From assembly GCF_001426245.1 (NCBI RefSeq), contig NZ_LMCM01000001.1, positions 436,625 to 500,624 on the forward strand: DNA of 64,000 bases, read 5' to 3'. The stretch is from Phycicoccus sp. Root101 (GTDB taxonomy: Bacteria > Actinomycetota > Actinomycetes > Actinomycetales > Dermatophilaceae). A program made the position numbers and the translations under genes. The first letter of the stretch is position 1, and each line of letters starts with the position of its first letter. The notes under the pieces were generated by a model. That model had not been told where the DNA came from. It was given only the letters and a program-made list of their open reading frames with translations, and searched no databases. This document shows, in pieces, positions 12,894 to 20,826 of the stretch.

Positions 12894-13535
12894 TCAGAAC
12901 GCCGAGACCGACGACGGTGCCCGCTGCGGACGGCTCAGGGCCCGGACGACAGCCGTCGCGCCGTGGCGGTCGGCCGCGACGGCGGCCAGGAGCCCGACGA
13001 CGGGCACGACAGCCCCCTCCGGGAAGGTCGGGGTCTCGGTCCCGACGCTGGCTGCGAGGTCGTCGGCGTGCACGAGCATCTCCATCATGCGCGTCGTCAG
13101 GAAGTCGTCCGTCGTCAGCGACCACCCCTGCCAGGGGATGAAGATGGTGTCGGGGTCGCGCGGCCGGGCCAGCAGGTCGGCCACCGCGTCGGTGTGGGCC
13201 GCTGCCCCGGCGAGGACCGCATCAGGACCCGCGAGCGCCGCCTCGTCGTCCCGCACGTTCTGTTCGGGGTCGCTCTGCCCTGCTCGGGACGCGGCCACCC
13301 ACGGTGCCCGTCGGTAGTGCTCCAGGACGGCGATCGTCTCGCCCTGGGCCGGGGACGACAGCCCCTTGGCGATGGTGACGCCCTGGTTGAGCAGGTGGTG
13401 GGCCAGACCACCGACGCTCATGCCTGCGCATGCGCTCTCCTGCCCCCACGCAGCGCGCACGAGGTCCGAGCCGGCCAGGTCGCGGGAGATGCGGACCGAC
13501 TCGAGGAAGGCCTGGCGGTGGTCGCTCACGTCCAT
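12894..13535 (-). CDS. MDMPI/DinB-fold protein, probably mycothiol-dependent
   Basis: A 213-residue protein with the four-helix layout of the maleylpyruvate isomerase N-terminal (MDMPI) family: an early helical block, SVGGLAHHLLNQGV (metal-site histidines) and MMEMLVHADDLAASVG with the third histidine. Many actinobacterial members use mycothiol as a cofactor for S-transfer or isomerisation, but a substrate cannot be inferred. It follows the HTTM gene by 37 bases on the same strand and may be co-transcribed with it. The amtB promoter region lies downstream. Confidence 0.8.
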   Translation of the reverse strand: MDVSDHRQAFLESVRISRDLAGSDLVRAAWGQESACAGMSVGGLAHHLLNQGVTIAKGLSSPAQGETIAVLEHYRRAPWVAASRAGQSDPEQNVRDDEAALAGPDAVLAGAAAHTDAVADLLARPRDPDTIFIPWQGWSLTTDDFLTTRMMEMLVHADDLAASVGTETPTFPEGAVVPVVGLLAAVAADRHGATAVVRALSRPQRAPSSVSAF

Positions 13536-13572
13536 GGACCGACCCTAGCCCCCGCCCACCAGGAGCCACGGC

Positions 13573-14445
13573 TCACGCGCGCACCTCCTGCCGCTCCTGA
13601 CCGGCCCGGGTCGGTCGCTGACGCGCCCAGCGGCCACGGAGCCAGGCGGCACCCCTCTCGAGGGGCAGGAACGCGAGCATCATCACCAGGTGCGGCCAGA
13701 ACGCGATCGTGATCGCGGCATACGTCATCGCGTGGAACACGAACCACCCCGCCACCACCCGGCGGCGCCAGCGCTCGGTGAGCAGGAAGATGACCGGGGC
13801 AGTGAGCTCGGCGGCGAACAGCACCCACTGGAAGGCGTGCAGCGTCCACGGCACCTCGAGCAGCCATTGCGCCACCGGGGTGCCCCGTCGCACCACGGCC
13901 CGGACCATCGTGGCGGAGTTGACCCAGTCCCAGCCGCCGAAGCGGATCTTGGCCCACGCCGACAGGAAGTAGGTCGCGACCGCCGCGAGCTGGATGGCCC
14001 GCAGGGCGAACCCTGCGGCCTCGCTGCGCCGCCGGTCGGACAGGTGCGCCAGCCCCACGGTCGGCAGGAGGGCGAGCGCCACGACGAAGTCCGCCCGGTC
14101 GTGGTCGACCTTGCCGTAGGAGAAGGCGACGTACTGGTACCAGACCCAGCCGACGGCGACGGTCCACCCGAGGAGGCGGGGAGCCCGGCCGGTCATTGCC
14201 GCGAGCGCCGCGGCGACGCAGCCCCACTTGAGCGTCTGCACGAGCAGGACGGTGGCGGCAGGCAGGTGCAGCGCCTTGCCCATGACCAGCGGCTCGTACC
14301 AGACGGGGTCGGCCCACCCGTGGTACCAGCCCGAGGTGTGCAGGCCGAGGACGTCGACGACGACGAACGCGAAGACGAGCAGCCGCAGGACCGCGACCCG
14401 CGCCAACGGCATCGGCGTGAACAACCACGCCCCCAGGCGGGTCAC
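13573..14445 (-). CDS. HTTM-domain membrane protein (vitamin K gamma-carboxylase-like)
   Basis: A 290-residue integral membrane protein with multiple hydrophobic segments. Characteristic blocks are SYGKVDHDRADFVVALALLPT, TYFLSAWAKIRFGGWDWVNS and FHAMTYAAITIAFWPHLVMM; this layout matches the HTTM family related to vitamin K-dependent gamma-carboxylase. Its biochemical role in bacteria is unknown. The GTG start at 14445 overlaps the stop of the upstream membrane protein (GTGA), so longer starts inside that gene are rejected. The tight pairing suggests that the two products work together. Confidence 0.8.
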   Translation of the reverse strand: MTRLGAWLFTPMPLARVAVLRLLVFAFVVVDVLGLHTSGWYHGWADPVWYEPLVMGKALHLPAATVLLVQTLKWGCVAAALAAMTGRAPRLLGWTVAVGWVWYQYVAFSYGKVDHDRADFVVALALLPTVGLAHLSDRRRSEAAGFALRAIQLAAVATYFLSAWAKIRFGGWDWVNSATMVRAVVRRGTPVAQWLLEVPWTLHAFQWVLFAAELTAPVIFLLTERWRRRVVAGWFVFHAMTYAAITIAFWPHLVMMLAFLPLERGAAWLRGRWARQRPTRAGQERQEVRA

Positions 14446-14909
14446 CTCGCCTCCCACTGCGCGAGGACGCTGGTGCGGACCTCGCCGGTCGGCTTGCGGT
14501 CGACGACGACGATCTGGCGCCGCACGACGCGCAGCGCGGTCCACTCAGGGGCACCCGGTCGCAGCTCGGCGTGGCTGCGGGCCAGGGTGCCGAGCCGTTG
14601 CGGGTCGGCGGTGATCTGCGGGATCCGCCCCTCGATCTCGGCGCGGTTGAGCCCGGTGTTCTCCGGCGTGAGCGGTGCCGGCACCCACGTCCCGGGGGCG
14701 TTCGCGGTCTGCACCTCGATCCCCGTGGAGATGACCGACCCGGTCGCTGCCTGGGACGTCGAGAACATCCGCCACGGGCTGAACGGCCACCAGTGGTCGT
14801 CCCCGACGAGCGAGCCGGCGCAGAACATGACGGTGAGCCCGAGGACGACGACGGCCCGCCACGACTTCGCGGCGGCACCCAGACGCACGACCCCCGGTTC
14901 CACGCCCAC
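14442..14909 (-). CDS. Membrane-anchored partner of the HTTM protein, function unknown
   Basis: A 155-residue protein with one N-terminal membrane segment (SWRAVVVLGLTVMFCAGSLV) followed at once by DDHWWPFSPWRMFS, an aromatic motif I associate with small proteins encoded beside HTTM genes. The remaining 110 residues are hydrophilic and probably extracytoplasmic. It is the first gene of the unit and overlaps the HTTM start. No enzymatic motif is visible. Confidence 0.75.
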   Translation of the reverse strand: MGVEPGVVRLGAAAKSWRAVVVLGLTVMFCAGSLVGDDHWWPFSPWRMFSTSQAATGSVISTGIEVQTANAPGTWVPAPLTPENTGLNRAEIEGRIPQITADPQRLGTLARSHAELRPGAPEWTALRVVRRQIVVVDRKPTGEVRTSVLAQWEAR

Positions 14910-14952
14910 AGGGTATGCCGCGGGGCGGTGGTCTCCAGCCGGCCTCCCCCCG

Positions 14953-15004
14953 GCGAGTTTGAAGCGTTGGGCGCGCCCTAGCGCCCGGAACGCTTCAAAC
15001 TCGC
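14953..15004. terminator. Long hairpin between the propeller gene and the HTTM pair
   Basis: Perfect 16-base arms (14953-14968 and 14989-15004) enclose a 20-base loop that itself contains GGGCGC/GCGCCC. It lies 35 bases past the propeller stop, so a terminator for the ftsY-propeller unit is the simplest reading. Confidence 0.65.
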
Positions 15005-15039
15005 GCGGTTCTGCCTCAGGGGTGTGCAGCGCTGGCTGG

Positions 15040-16149
15040 TCAGCGGCGTTGGGCGCGTCGGGAGACCCACGTGGCGAGCAGGGCGAGGAGGACGAGCCCG
15101 GCGGCGGCGGAGAGTCCCGCGACCAGCTGGGTGCGGTCCGCCTCCGGCGACGCGGCGGAGCTGCCGGTCCGCGCCGACCGGGTTTCCGCCGAGGCGGTAG
15201 GGGCGGGTGCCGGTGAGGACGGTGTGGTCGTCGATGAGGTCCTCGTCGAGGACGGGGTCGGCGCCGCCAACGCGGGGACGGCGACCCGGCGCACCGGCGA
15301 CTGCTCGCCCTCGCTCCCGACCAGGAGGCCGGCGCCGTCGGGGGCCAGCGCCACCGTCTCTCCCTGGCGCATCAGCGGCAGCGCCGACGACACGAGGGGG
15401 CGCCACGAGGTCGGGTCGAGCAGCACGAGCTGGGTGTAGGTCCGCACGGCCAGCGCCGACCCGTCGGCCAGGAACACCGCGTCAGTGGCCGTGGGCGGCG
15501 CGTCCGCCACCCGTTCGAGGCGGTTGACGCCCCGACGGCTGGGCTTCTCGGGGAGCGCGTAGACGGCGCCGTCGGCACTCTTGGTGACGACCAGGACACG
15601 TCCGGTGCGCGGGTCGACCGCGACCGACTCGGCGTCGTGCGGACCGTCGGGGTAGGACAGCTCCCACGACGCCCAGGACCCGTTCGTGTCACCGAGGGCC
15701 GGCTCGTCGAACCAGAAGATGCGGACCACGTCACGGCTCCTGGCGTTGTCACCGATGTCGGCGACCAGCATGCGACCCGTGGGCGTGATGGCCAGCGCCT
15801 CGACGTCGGTGACGGGAGCCCCGAAGGTGTGGACCCCCGTCGTCCGCCCGGTCCTGGTGTCGACCGCGAAGATCCGGGCCGAGTCGCCGGAGTCGTTGGT
15901 GGTCCAGACGGTGTGCGGGTGGGCACGGCTCAGGGCCAGCCCCGAGGACTCGGCGACCCGGTCGTCGAGGATCTGGAAGCCGCCATCGGTGGCGACGGCC
16001 GCGCCCGCCGAGGCGACGTTCGCACCGGTGAAGGCGACGGCCGCACCGGTGAAGGCGACGGCCGAGCGGGCGGAGGCGGACGCCATACCGATGGCCACGG
16101 CGGTGAGCAGGGCAGCGGCCAGCAGCCGACGCGGTCCCGGGGTGGGCAC
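15040..16149 (-). CDS. Secreted beta-propeller-like protein with C-terminal membrane anchor
   Basis: A 369-residue protein starting two bases after the ftsY stop. It has an N-terminal signal peptide, then repeating blocks such as SGLALSRAHPHTVWTTNDSGDSARIFAVD, ALAITPTGRMLVADIGDN and DAESVAVDPRTGRVLVVTKS, which look like propeller blades. A Ser/Thr/Pro/Ala-rich linker follows, then one membrane helix (AGLSAAAGLVLLALLATWV) and a basic tail, so it should be displayed outside the cell. Near the N-terminus the heptapeptide AVAFTGA is duplicated by a 21-base direct repeat. Substrate unknown. Confidence 0.8.
   Translation of the reverse strand: MPTPGPRRLLAAALLTAVAIGMASASARSAVAFTGAAVAFTGANVASAGAAVATDGGFQILDDRVAESSGLALSRAHPHTVWTTNDSGDSARIFAVDTRTGRTTGVHTFGAPVTDVEALAITPTGRMLVADIGDNARSRDVVRIFWFDEPALGDTNGSWASWELSYPDGPHDAESVAVDPRTGRVLVVTKSADGAVYALPEKPSRRGVNRLERVADAPPTATDAVFLADGSALAVRTYTQLVLLDPTSWRPLVSSALPLMRQGETVALAPDGAGLLVGSEGEQSPVRRVAVPALAAPTPSSTRTSSTTTPSSPAPAPTASAETRSARTGSSAASPEADRTQLVAGLSAAAGLVLLALLATWVSRRAQRR
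16021..16062. repeat. 21-base tandem direct repeat (two copies) in the propeller gene
   Basis: Two identical 21-base units encode AVAFTGA twice, just after the signal peptide. This is a likely slippage site that adds or removes seven residues without a frameshift. Confidence 0.85.
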
Positions 16150-16151
16150 CG

Positions 16152-17381
16152 TCAGTCGAGCAGCGCGTCGACGAACGCCTCAGGGTCGAAGGGCGCCAGG
16201 TCGTCAGGGCCCTCGCCGAGGCCGACGAGCTTCACCGGCACGCCGAGCTTGCGCTGCACCGAGACGACGATGCCGCCCTTGGCCGTGCCGTCGAGCTTGG
16301 TGAGGACGATGCCGGTGACGTCGACGACCTGGGCGAACACCTCGGCCTGGCGCAGTCCGTTCTGGCCGGTGGTCGCGTCCAGGACGAGCAGCACCTCGTC
16401 GATCGGGCTCTGCTTCTCGATGACCCGCTTGACCTTGCCGAGCTCGTCCATGAGGCCGACCTTGTTGTGCAGGCGACCGGCGGTGTCGACGAGGACCACG
16501 TCGGCCTCCATCTCCATGCCGGCCTTCACCGCGTCGAAGGCGACCGCTGCCGGGTCGGCGCCGTCGCGGTCGGAGCGGACGGTGGGAACACCCACGCGGG
16601 CACCCCAGGTCTCGAGCTGGTCGGCGGCGGCGGCGCGGAAGGTGTCGGCGGCACCCAGCACGACGTCCTTGTCCTCGGCGACGAGGACGCGGGCGAGCTT
16701 GCCGACGGTGGTGGTCTTGCCCGTGCCGTTGACGCCCACGACGAGGACCACGGCCGGTCGCTCCCCCACCCGGCTGCTCGCGACCGAGCGGTCGAGGCCC
16801 GGGTCCACGAGACGCAGCAGGTCCTCACGGAGCCAGCCACGGACGGTGGCCTCGTCCGTCGTGCCCTCGACCTTGACCCGGGCACGCAGGCTGTCGACGA
16901 GCTCGGTCGTCGCCTCGACGCCGAGGTCGGAGGCGATGAGGGTGTCCTCGACCTCCTCCCAGGCGGCCTCGTCGAGGCGTCCCCGGGAGAGCAGGGCGAG
17001 CAGGCCCTGGCCGAGCGCGGAGTTGGAACGGGACAGGCGGGCCCGCAGGCGGGTCAGGCGGCCCTGGGCGGAGTCCGGGCGCTCGACGCCGGGAGCCGGC
17101 GCGGGCTCGGGCAGGGTGTCCGGTGCGGGCAGCGTGTCCACGCCGCCACCGACGTTCTCGACCGAGCGCTTCGGGGCGTCGCGCGGGTCGCTGGCGTCGT
17201 CACCGACCCCCGGCAGCACCTCGCTCGTGTCGGTGCGTGGCGCCGGTCGAGGCGCCTCCTTGGTGCTCCCACCCCGGCCGCTCCGGCCGCGCACGAGCCC
17301 GAGCAGCACACCCCCGAGGACGACGAAGATCCCGACGGCGATGGCGATCCATTCCCACAGCTGATCAATCACGCGCGCCAT
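16152..17381 (-). CDS. ftsY: Signal recognition particle receptor FtsY
   Basis: A 409-residue SRP receptor GTPase. It has an N-terminal membrane helix (residues 9-30, WEWIAIAVGIFVVLGGVLLG), the actinobacterial form, then an acidic, Pro-rich linker to about 105, an N domain, and a G domain with G1 GVNGTGKTT at 216-224, DTAGR, and TKLDGTAKGGIV. The C-terminus (GLGEGPDDLAPFDPEAFVDALL) is diagnostic. It pairs with Ffh to deliver ribosomes to the Sec translocon. The propeller gene follows two bases after its stop. Confidence 0.97.
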   Translation of the reverse strand: MARVIDQLWEWIAIAVGIFVVLGGVLLGLVRGRSGRGGSTKEAPRPAPRTDTSEVLPGVGDDASDPRDAPKRSVENVGGGVDTLPAPDTLPEPAPAPGVERPDSAQGRLTRLRARLSRSNSALGQGLLALLSRGRLDEAAWEEVEDTLIASDLGVEATTELVDSLRARVKVEGTTDEATVRGWLREDLLRLVDPGLDRSVASSRVGERPAVVLVVGVNGTGKTTTVGKLARVLVAEDKDVVLGAADTFRAAAADQLETWGARVGVPTVRSDRDGADPAAVAFDAVKAGMEMEADVVLVDTAGRLHNKVGLMDELGKVKRVIEKQSPIDEVLLVLDATTGQNGLRQAEVFAQVVDVTGIVLTKLDGTAKGGIVVSVQRKLGVPVKLVGLGEGPDDLAPFDPEAFVDALLD

Positions 17382-17436
17382 CCTCCCCCATCACGGCCGT
17401 CGACCACGATTCGGCACCGGTCCTCGACACCGTGAC

Positions 17437-17480
17437 GTCGAGGTGGGCGGGCCGGGTTGCCCCGGACCGCCCACCTCGAC
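17437..17480 (-). terminator. Hairpin terminator after the BNR-repeat gene
   Basis: Arms GTCGAGGTGGGCGG/CCGCCCACCTCGAC (17437-17450 and 17467-17480) extend inward through CCGGG/CCCGG with one mismatch. It lies 20 bases past the stop of the gene ending at 17501. Confidence 0.75.
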
Positions 17481-17500
17481 CACGCACTGGATTGCGAAGA

Positions 17501-20188
17501 CTACGGCGTCGGGATGCTCCAGATGCCTCGACCGTGGGTCGCGGCGTAGAGGTTGCCGTCCGGCCCGGACTCCAGGTCCATGACCACCGTCAGCGGCAGG
17601 CCGGAGCCCAGCTGCTGCCAGCTCGTCGCCCCCGGTGCCCGGTAGAAGGCGGCCAGGTCGGTGCCGAGGACCGTCGCACCGTTCGCGAGCTGCTTGACGC
17701 TGCTCGCCGGGACGTCGGGCAGGTTCGCGCTCGTGTCGGTCCACGACGCTCCCCCGTCCCTGGTCTCGTACAGGTGGCCCACGCCGGCGCCCGGACCCTC
17801 GGTGAACCGGCGCGAGAAGCCGTTGATCGCGGCATACGCGTGCTGGGTGTTGGTCGGGTCGATGGCCAGGCCCTGGACGAAGCGGTTCGGGAAGCTCGAC
17901 GCCAGCGTGAGCTGGTGCCACGTGCCACCGGCGTTGGTCGCGATGCCACGGGCGAAGCCCGCGTTGTTGCACGGCCCGCACCAGGAGACGTACGAGACCC
18001 CGTTGTGCATCGACACGGCGGTGGCCGAGTGACCGGCACCGAGGTCGAACGCCTTCGTCAGGTCGGCGGCGCTGCGCGTCGCCGTCCAGCCCTTCATCCC
18101 GGTGTAGACGAACTCGCCACCGAAGATGAAGTGGTCCGGGTTGCCCGAGTCCAGGGAGATCGGCGCGATGAACCGCGGCAGCGGGTCACCGGGGTCCAGG
18201 GAGTAGGACGTGGCCTCGGCCTCGGACTGGGCACCCGGGTTGAGCGCACAGTTGTTGGTGATCTTCACCGCGAGGTTGGTGTACTCCTGCAGCTGGTTGC
18301 AGCCCTGGCGCGGGTCGGCCGCACCGTCGCCACCGTCGCCACCGAAGTTCGACCCCATCTTGGTGTCGCCGTTGCTGCCGTCGGGCTTGACCGCGAACAG
18401 GTTGGACACGCCGTTGTCCTGCAGGCCGCCGGAGACGACGACGCCGCCGTTCTTGGCGTCCTTGCCGACCGAGACCGAGTAGTACTGCAGGGCGTCCATC
18501 GTGCCGTCGGCCGTCGTGGACTCGAGGTCCGTGGCGTTGCCGTTGGCGTTGACCGTGCCGTTGACCGGGCGGCGGTAGACGCCGCCGTCGTTGCCGAAGA
18601 AGACGAACGGCTTCCCGGCCTTGGTGCCCACCGTGACCGAGTGCTGGTCGGGGTGACCGGCGAGGGGGCAGGTGTTGGAGGCGTCGGACAGGCTCCAGCA
18701 GGGGAACGTGAAGTTCCAGTAGGGCGAGACGGCAGACCAGTGCGACCCGGCGTCCTTGGTCTCGAAGACCTCCTCGAGCCCGGCCCAGACGTGGTCACGG
18801 TTCGCGGGGTCGACCTGCAGGAACTGGTTGTACCAGGCCTGCACACCGACGGCGTATCCCTTGCGGTCCAGCGCGGAACCGCTGTTGTGCAGCTGCGCCG
18901 CGTCGGCGATCTTGTTCCACGGTCCGCTCGGCGAGCCCGACTTGGAGACGAAGATGCCGGCCAGCGAGGACGCGGTGTTGATCTTGCTGGGCTGCTGCAC
19001 CTCGGCGTAGAGCCGGCTGCCGTCCTTGCTGAAGGCGAAGGTCGTGTAGCCCACGTCGCTGCTGTTGGTGATGCTCCCAAGCGTCACCGAGAGCTTGTGC
19101 CAGCTCGACGGGCCCGCGGTGAAGTCGTTCGTCTCGTAGAACCCGTTGTAGGTGTCACCCGAGCGCCAGCCGATGGCCGCGATGACGTGCTTGGGGTTCT
19201 TGGGGTCGACGGCGATGTCGTTGACGATGTTCTTGTATGCCGCGTTGGTGGCCCCCGAGGACGTGTTGCCCTTCCAGTCCGACCCGGCCGGGACGAGCAC
19301 GGTGCCAGCGTCGTCCTTGATCTCCGGCATCCAGGACATGTTCGGGGCGAACCCGAACGTCCACGCCCCGGCCTTGCTGCCGGCGGCGTGGTACCAGATG
19401 CCTCGGTTGGTCGCCGCGAAGACGTTCGTGCCGCCACCGAAGCGGATACGGCCGATCGTCGTCGACTCGAGCTCCTTGCCACCGACCCGGTCGGTGGGGG
19501 CGAAGCTGCCCGAGGAGGGGTTCGCGAGGCGGTAGACACCGGCGCCCACGTAGGACGTGCCACCCGTGTTCGCCTCGCCCGTGGCGTACCAGAGCGAGCT
19601 GTCACCGGCGAGCTGCAGGTCACCACCGCTCAGGGACGGGAGGCTGTCCGCGATGGGGGTCCAGGCGCCACCACCTGCGGAGGAACGCCACACGCCGCCG
19701 TCCGCGCCCGCGGCATACACGTGGTCGCTGGAGTCGGCCGCGAGGCCGGTGACGCGACCCGTGACCTTGCCGGCTCCGCCGGAGGAGTTGGAGTTCCAGT
19801 CGCGGTAGCGCGGGTCGTCGGCGTCGTAGGGCACCTTGGTGACCTCGTGCCACGTGCCCGCCGTCTTCGGGAGCGACTGCAGCTGGGTGTAGGCCGAGCC
19901 GTACGCCCCGGGGGCGACGATGCCGGGTGCGGTGCGCGCCTGCTGGAACTGCTCCGCGATGGTGACGGCTTCCTTGGACTCGTTCTGCGCCTCGGCGGGG
20001 TTGCCCCCGGCGATCATGAGCGCCTTCTCCATCACGGCGGCGTTGTAGTGCTTGTCGCGCCACTGGTACTTGAGCCAGGCCTCGTTGAGCTCGTGCCGAC
20101 CGAGGAAACCGGCGGATCCACCGGCCACCAGGGCGATCCCGGCACCCGCAGCGACCAGCCGCCGGGCTCGGGGGGATAGGGATGCCAT
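17501..20188 (-). CDS. Large secreted BNR/Asp-box repeat protein
   Basis: An 895-residue protein. A basic N-terminus (SPRARR) and a hydrophobic stretch form an export signal. The body is built of sortilin/sialidase-like propeller blades with Asp-box signatures such as ETRDGGASWTDTS, ETKDAGSHWSAVS and SSAGGGAWTPIAD, and ends NLYAATHGRGIWSIPTP. No catalytic sialidase residues could be identified, so it may be a glycan- or peptide-binding or degradative exoprotein of unknown target. I chose the ATG at 20188 because GGAGGAG sits nine bases upstream; an in-frame start 18 codons earlier lacks one. It has its own palindromic upstream region and terminator. Confidence 0.85.
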   Translation of the reverse strand: MASLSPRARRLVAAGAGIALVAGGSAGFLGRHELNEAWLKYQWRDKHYNAAVMEKALMIAGGNPAEAQNESKEAVTIAEQFQQARTAPGIVAPGAYGSAYTQLQSLPKTAGTWHEVTKVPYDADDPRYRDWNSNSSGGAGKVTGRVTGLAADSSDHVYAAGADGGVWRSSAGGGAWTPIADSLPSLSGGDLQLAGDSSLWYATGEANTGGTSYVGAGVYRLANPSSGSFAPTDRVGGKELESTTIGRIRFGGGTNVFAATNRGIWYHAAGSKAGAWTFGFAPNMSWMPEIKDDAGTVLVPAGSDWKGNTSSGATNAAYKNIVNDIAVDPKNPKHVIAAIGWRSGDTYNGFYETNDFTAGPSSWHKLSVTLGSITNSSDVGYTTFAFSKDGSRLYAEVQQPSKINTASSLAGIFVSKSGSPSGPWNKIADAAQLHNSGSALDRKGYAVGVQAWYNQFLQVDPANRDHVWAGLEEVFETKDAGSHWSAVSPYWNFTFPCWSLSDASNTCPLAGHPDQHSVTVGTKAGKPFVFFGNDGGVYRRPVNGTVNANGNATDLESTTADGTMDALQYYSVSVGKDAKNGGVVVSGGLQDNGVSNLFAVKPDGSNGDTKMGSNFGGDGGDGAADPRQGCNQLQEYTNLAVKITNNCALNPGAQSEAEATSYSLDPGDPLPRFIAPISLDSGNPDHFIFGGEFVYTGMKGWTATRSAADLTKAFDLGAGHSATAVSMHNGVSYVSWCGPCNNAGFARGIATNAGGTWHQLTLASSFPNRFVQGLAIDPTNTQHAYAAINGFSRRFTEGPGAGVGHLYETRDGGASWTDTSANLPDVPASSVKQLANGATVLGTDLAAFYRAPGATSWQQLGSGLPLTVVMDLESGPDGNLYAATHGRGIWSIPTP

Positions 20189-20215
20189 TGTGTGTGTCTC
20201 CTCCGACGCAGAACA

Positions 20216-20231
20216 GGGCCCGATCGGGCCC
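20216..20231. repeat. Perfect 16-base palindrome in the BNR gene leader
   Basis: GGGCCCGATCGGGCCC lies 28-43 bases upstream of the BNR gene ATG. It could form a small hairpin in the leader or serve as a protein site; a chance GC-rich palindrome is also possible. Confidence 0.4.
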
Positions 20232-20264
20232 CGCCACAGCATCGGACCGGCGACGACGAACGAA

Positions 20265-20282
20265 CCATGACATCTGTCATGG
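20265..20282. promoter_or_regulatory. Perfect inverted repeat, candidate operator of the BNR gene
   Basis: CCATGACA-TC-TGTCATGG has perfect 8-base arms with a 2-base centre, about 77 bases upstream of the BNR gene start. It is AT-richer than the surroundings and typical of a dimeric regulator site. The regulator is unknown. Confidence 0.5.
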
Positions 20283-20343
20283 ACTGTTCAGTTGAGGACC
20301 GTCATCGGACGTTCGGTTAACGCGTGCTGCGGAGAGGCACGAT

Positions 20344-20397
20344 GCAGGCCGCCCCGGAAAGGCGCAAGGAAGGCCACCCCGGAACGGGACGGCCTGC
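20344..20397 (-). terminator. Weak hairpin after the small membrane protein gene
   Basis: GCAGGCCGCCC (20344-20354) pairs with GGGACGGCCTGC (20386-20397) with one bulged base and a 31-base loop, just past the stop at 20425. Confidence 0.35.
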
Positions 20398-20424
20398 GCG
20401 GTGCGTTCAGCGTGCTGGGGCGTC

Positions 20425-20697
20425 TCAGCTCGCGCGGCGGTGACGCCCGGAGTCCTCGGACGGGTCGCGCTGCACGGTGTCGCCTACCTTGTCCTTGGTG
20501 GCGCTGATGACGTCACCGGTCTTCTCGATGGTGGACTCGAGGGTGTCCGCGGTCTTCTCCTTCACCGCGGCCACGATCTCCTCGCCCTGGGGGCTGAGCA
20601 GGTCACGGCCCTCCCGGCGGGCGGGGACGGCCACGACGGCGACGACGGCCAGGGCCAGTCCGACGCACAACAGCATCCCGATGATCAACGGCACCAT
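20425..20697 (-). CDS. Small single-pass membrane protein, function unknown
   Basis: A 90-residue protein. One N-terminal membrane helix (PLIIGMLLCVGLALAVVAVVAV) is followed by a charged, helical cytoplasmic or periplasmic tail rich in Lys, Glu, Asp and Thr (VKEKTADTLESTIEKTGDVISATKDK). The codon-position GC pattern supports coding. It lies between smc and the BNR gene and has no recognised domain. Confidence 0.65.
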   Translation of the reverse strand: MVPLIIGMLLCVGLALAVVAVVAVPARREGRDLLSPQGEEIVAAVKEKTADTLESTIEKTGDVISATKDKVGDTVQRDPSEDSGRHRRAS

Positions 20698-20826
20698 GGG
20701 TCCAGAGTGCCCTGCCCAGCACCCCCGGCCAAATCGACACCCCGCCGTGGGACGACCGGTCGTGCCGGTCGCTCACCCGCGACACGCGAGGTGACCTGCG
20801 GCGCAGCAGTCGGGCCGGACGCAGCC

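Noticed and set aside
17123-20179. Plus-strand frame of about 1000 codons opposite ftsY and the BNR gene
   Set aside because: Antisense shadow; the minus strand has intact FtsY and BNR-repeat proteins with ribosome sites.
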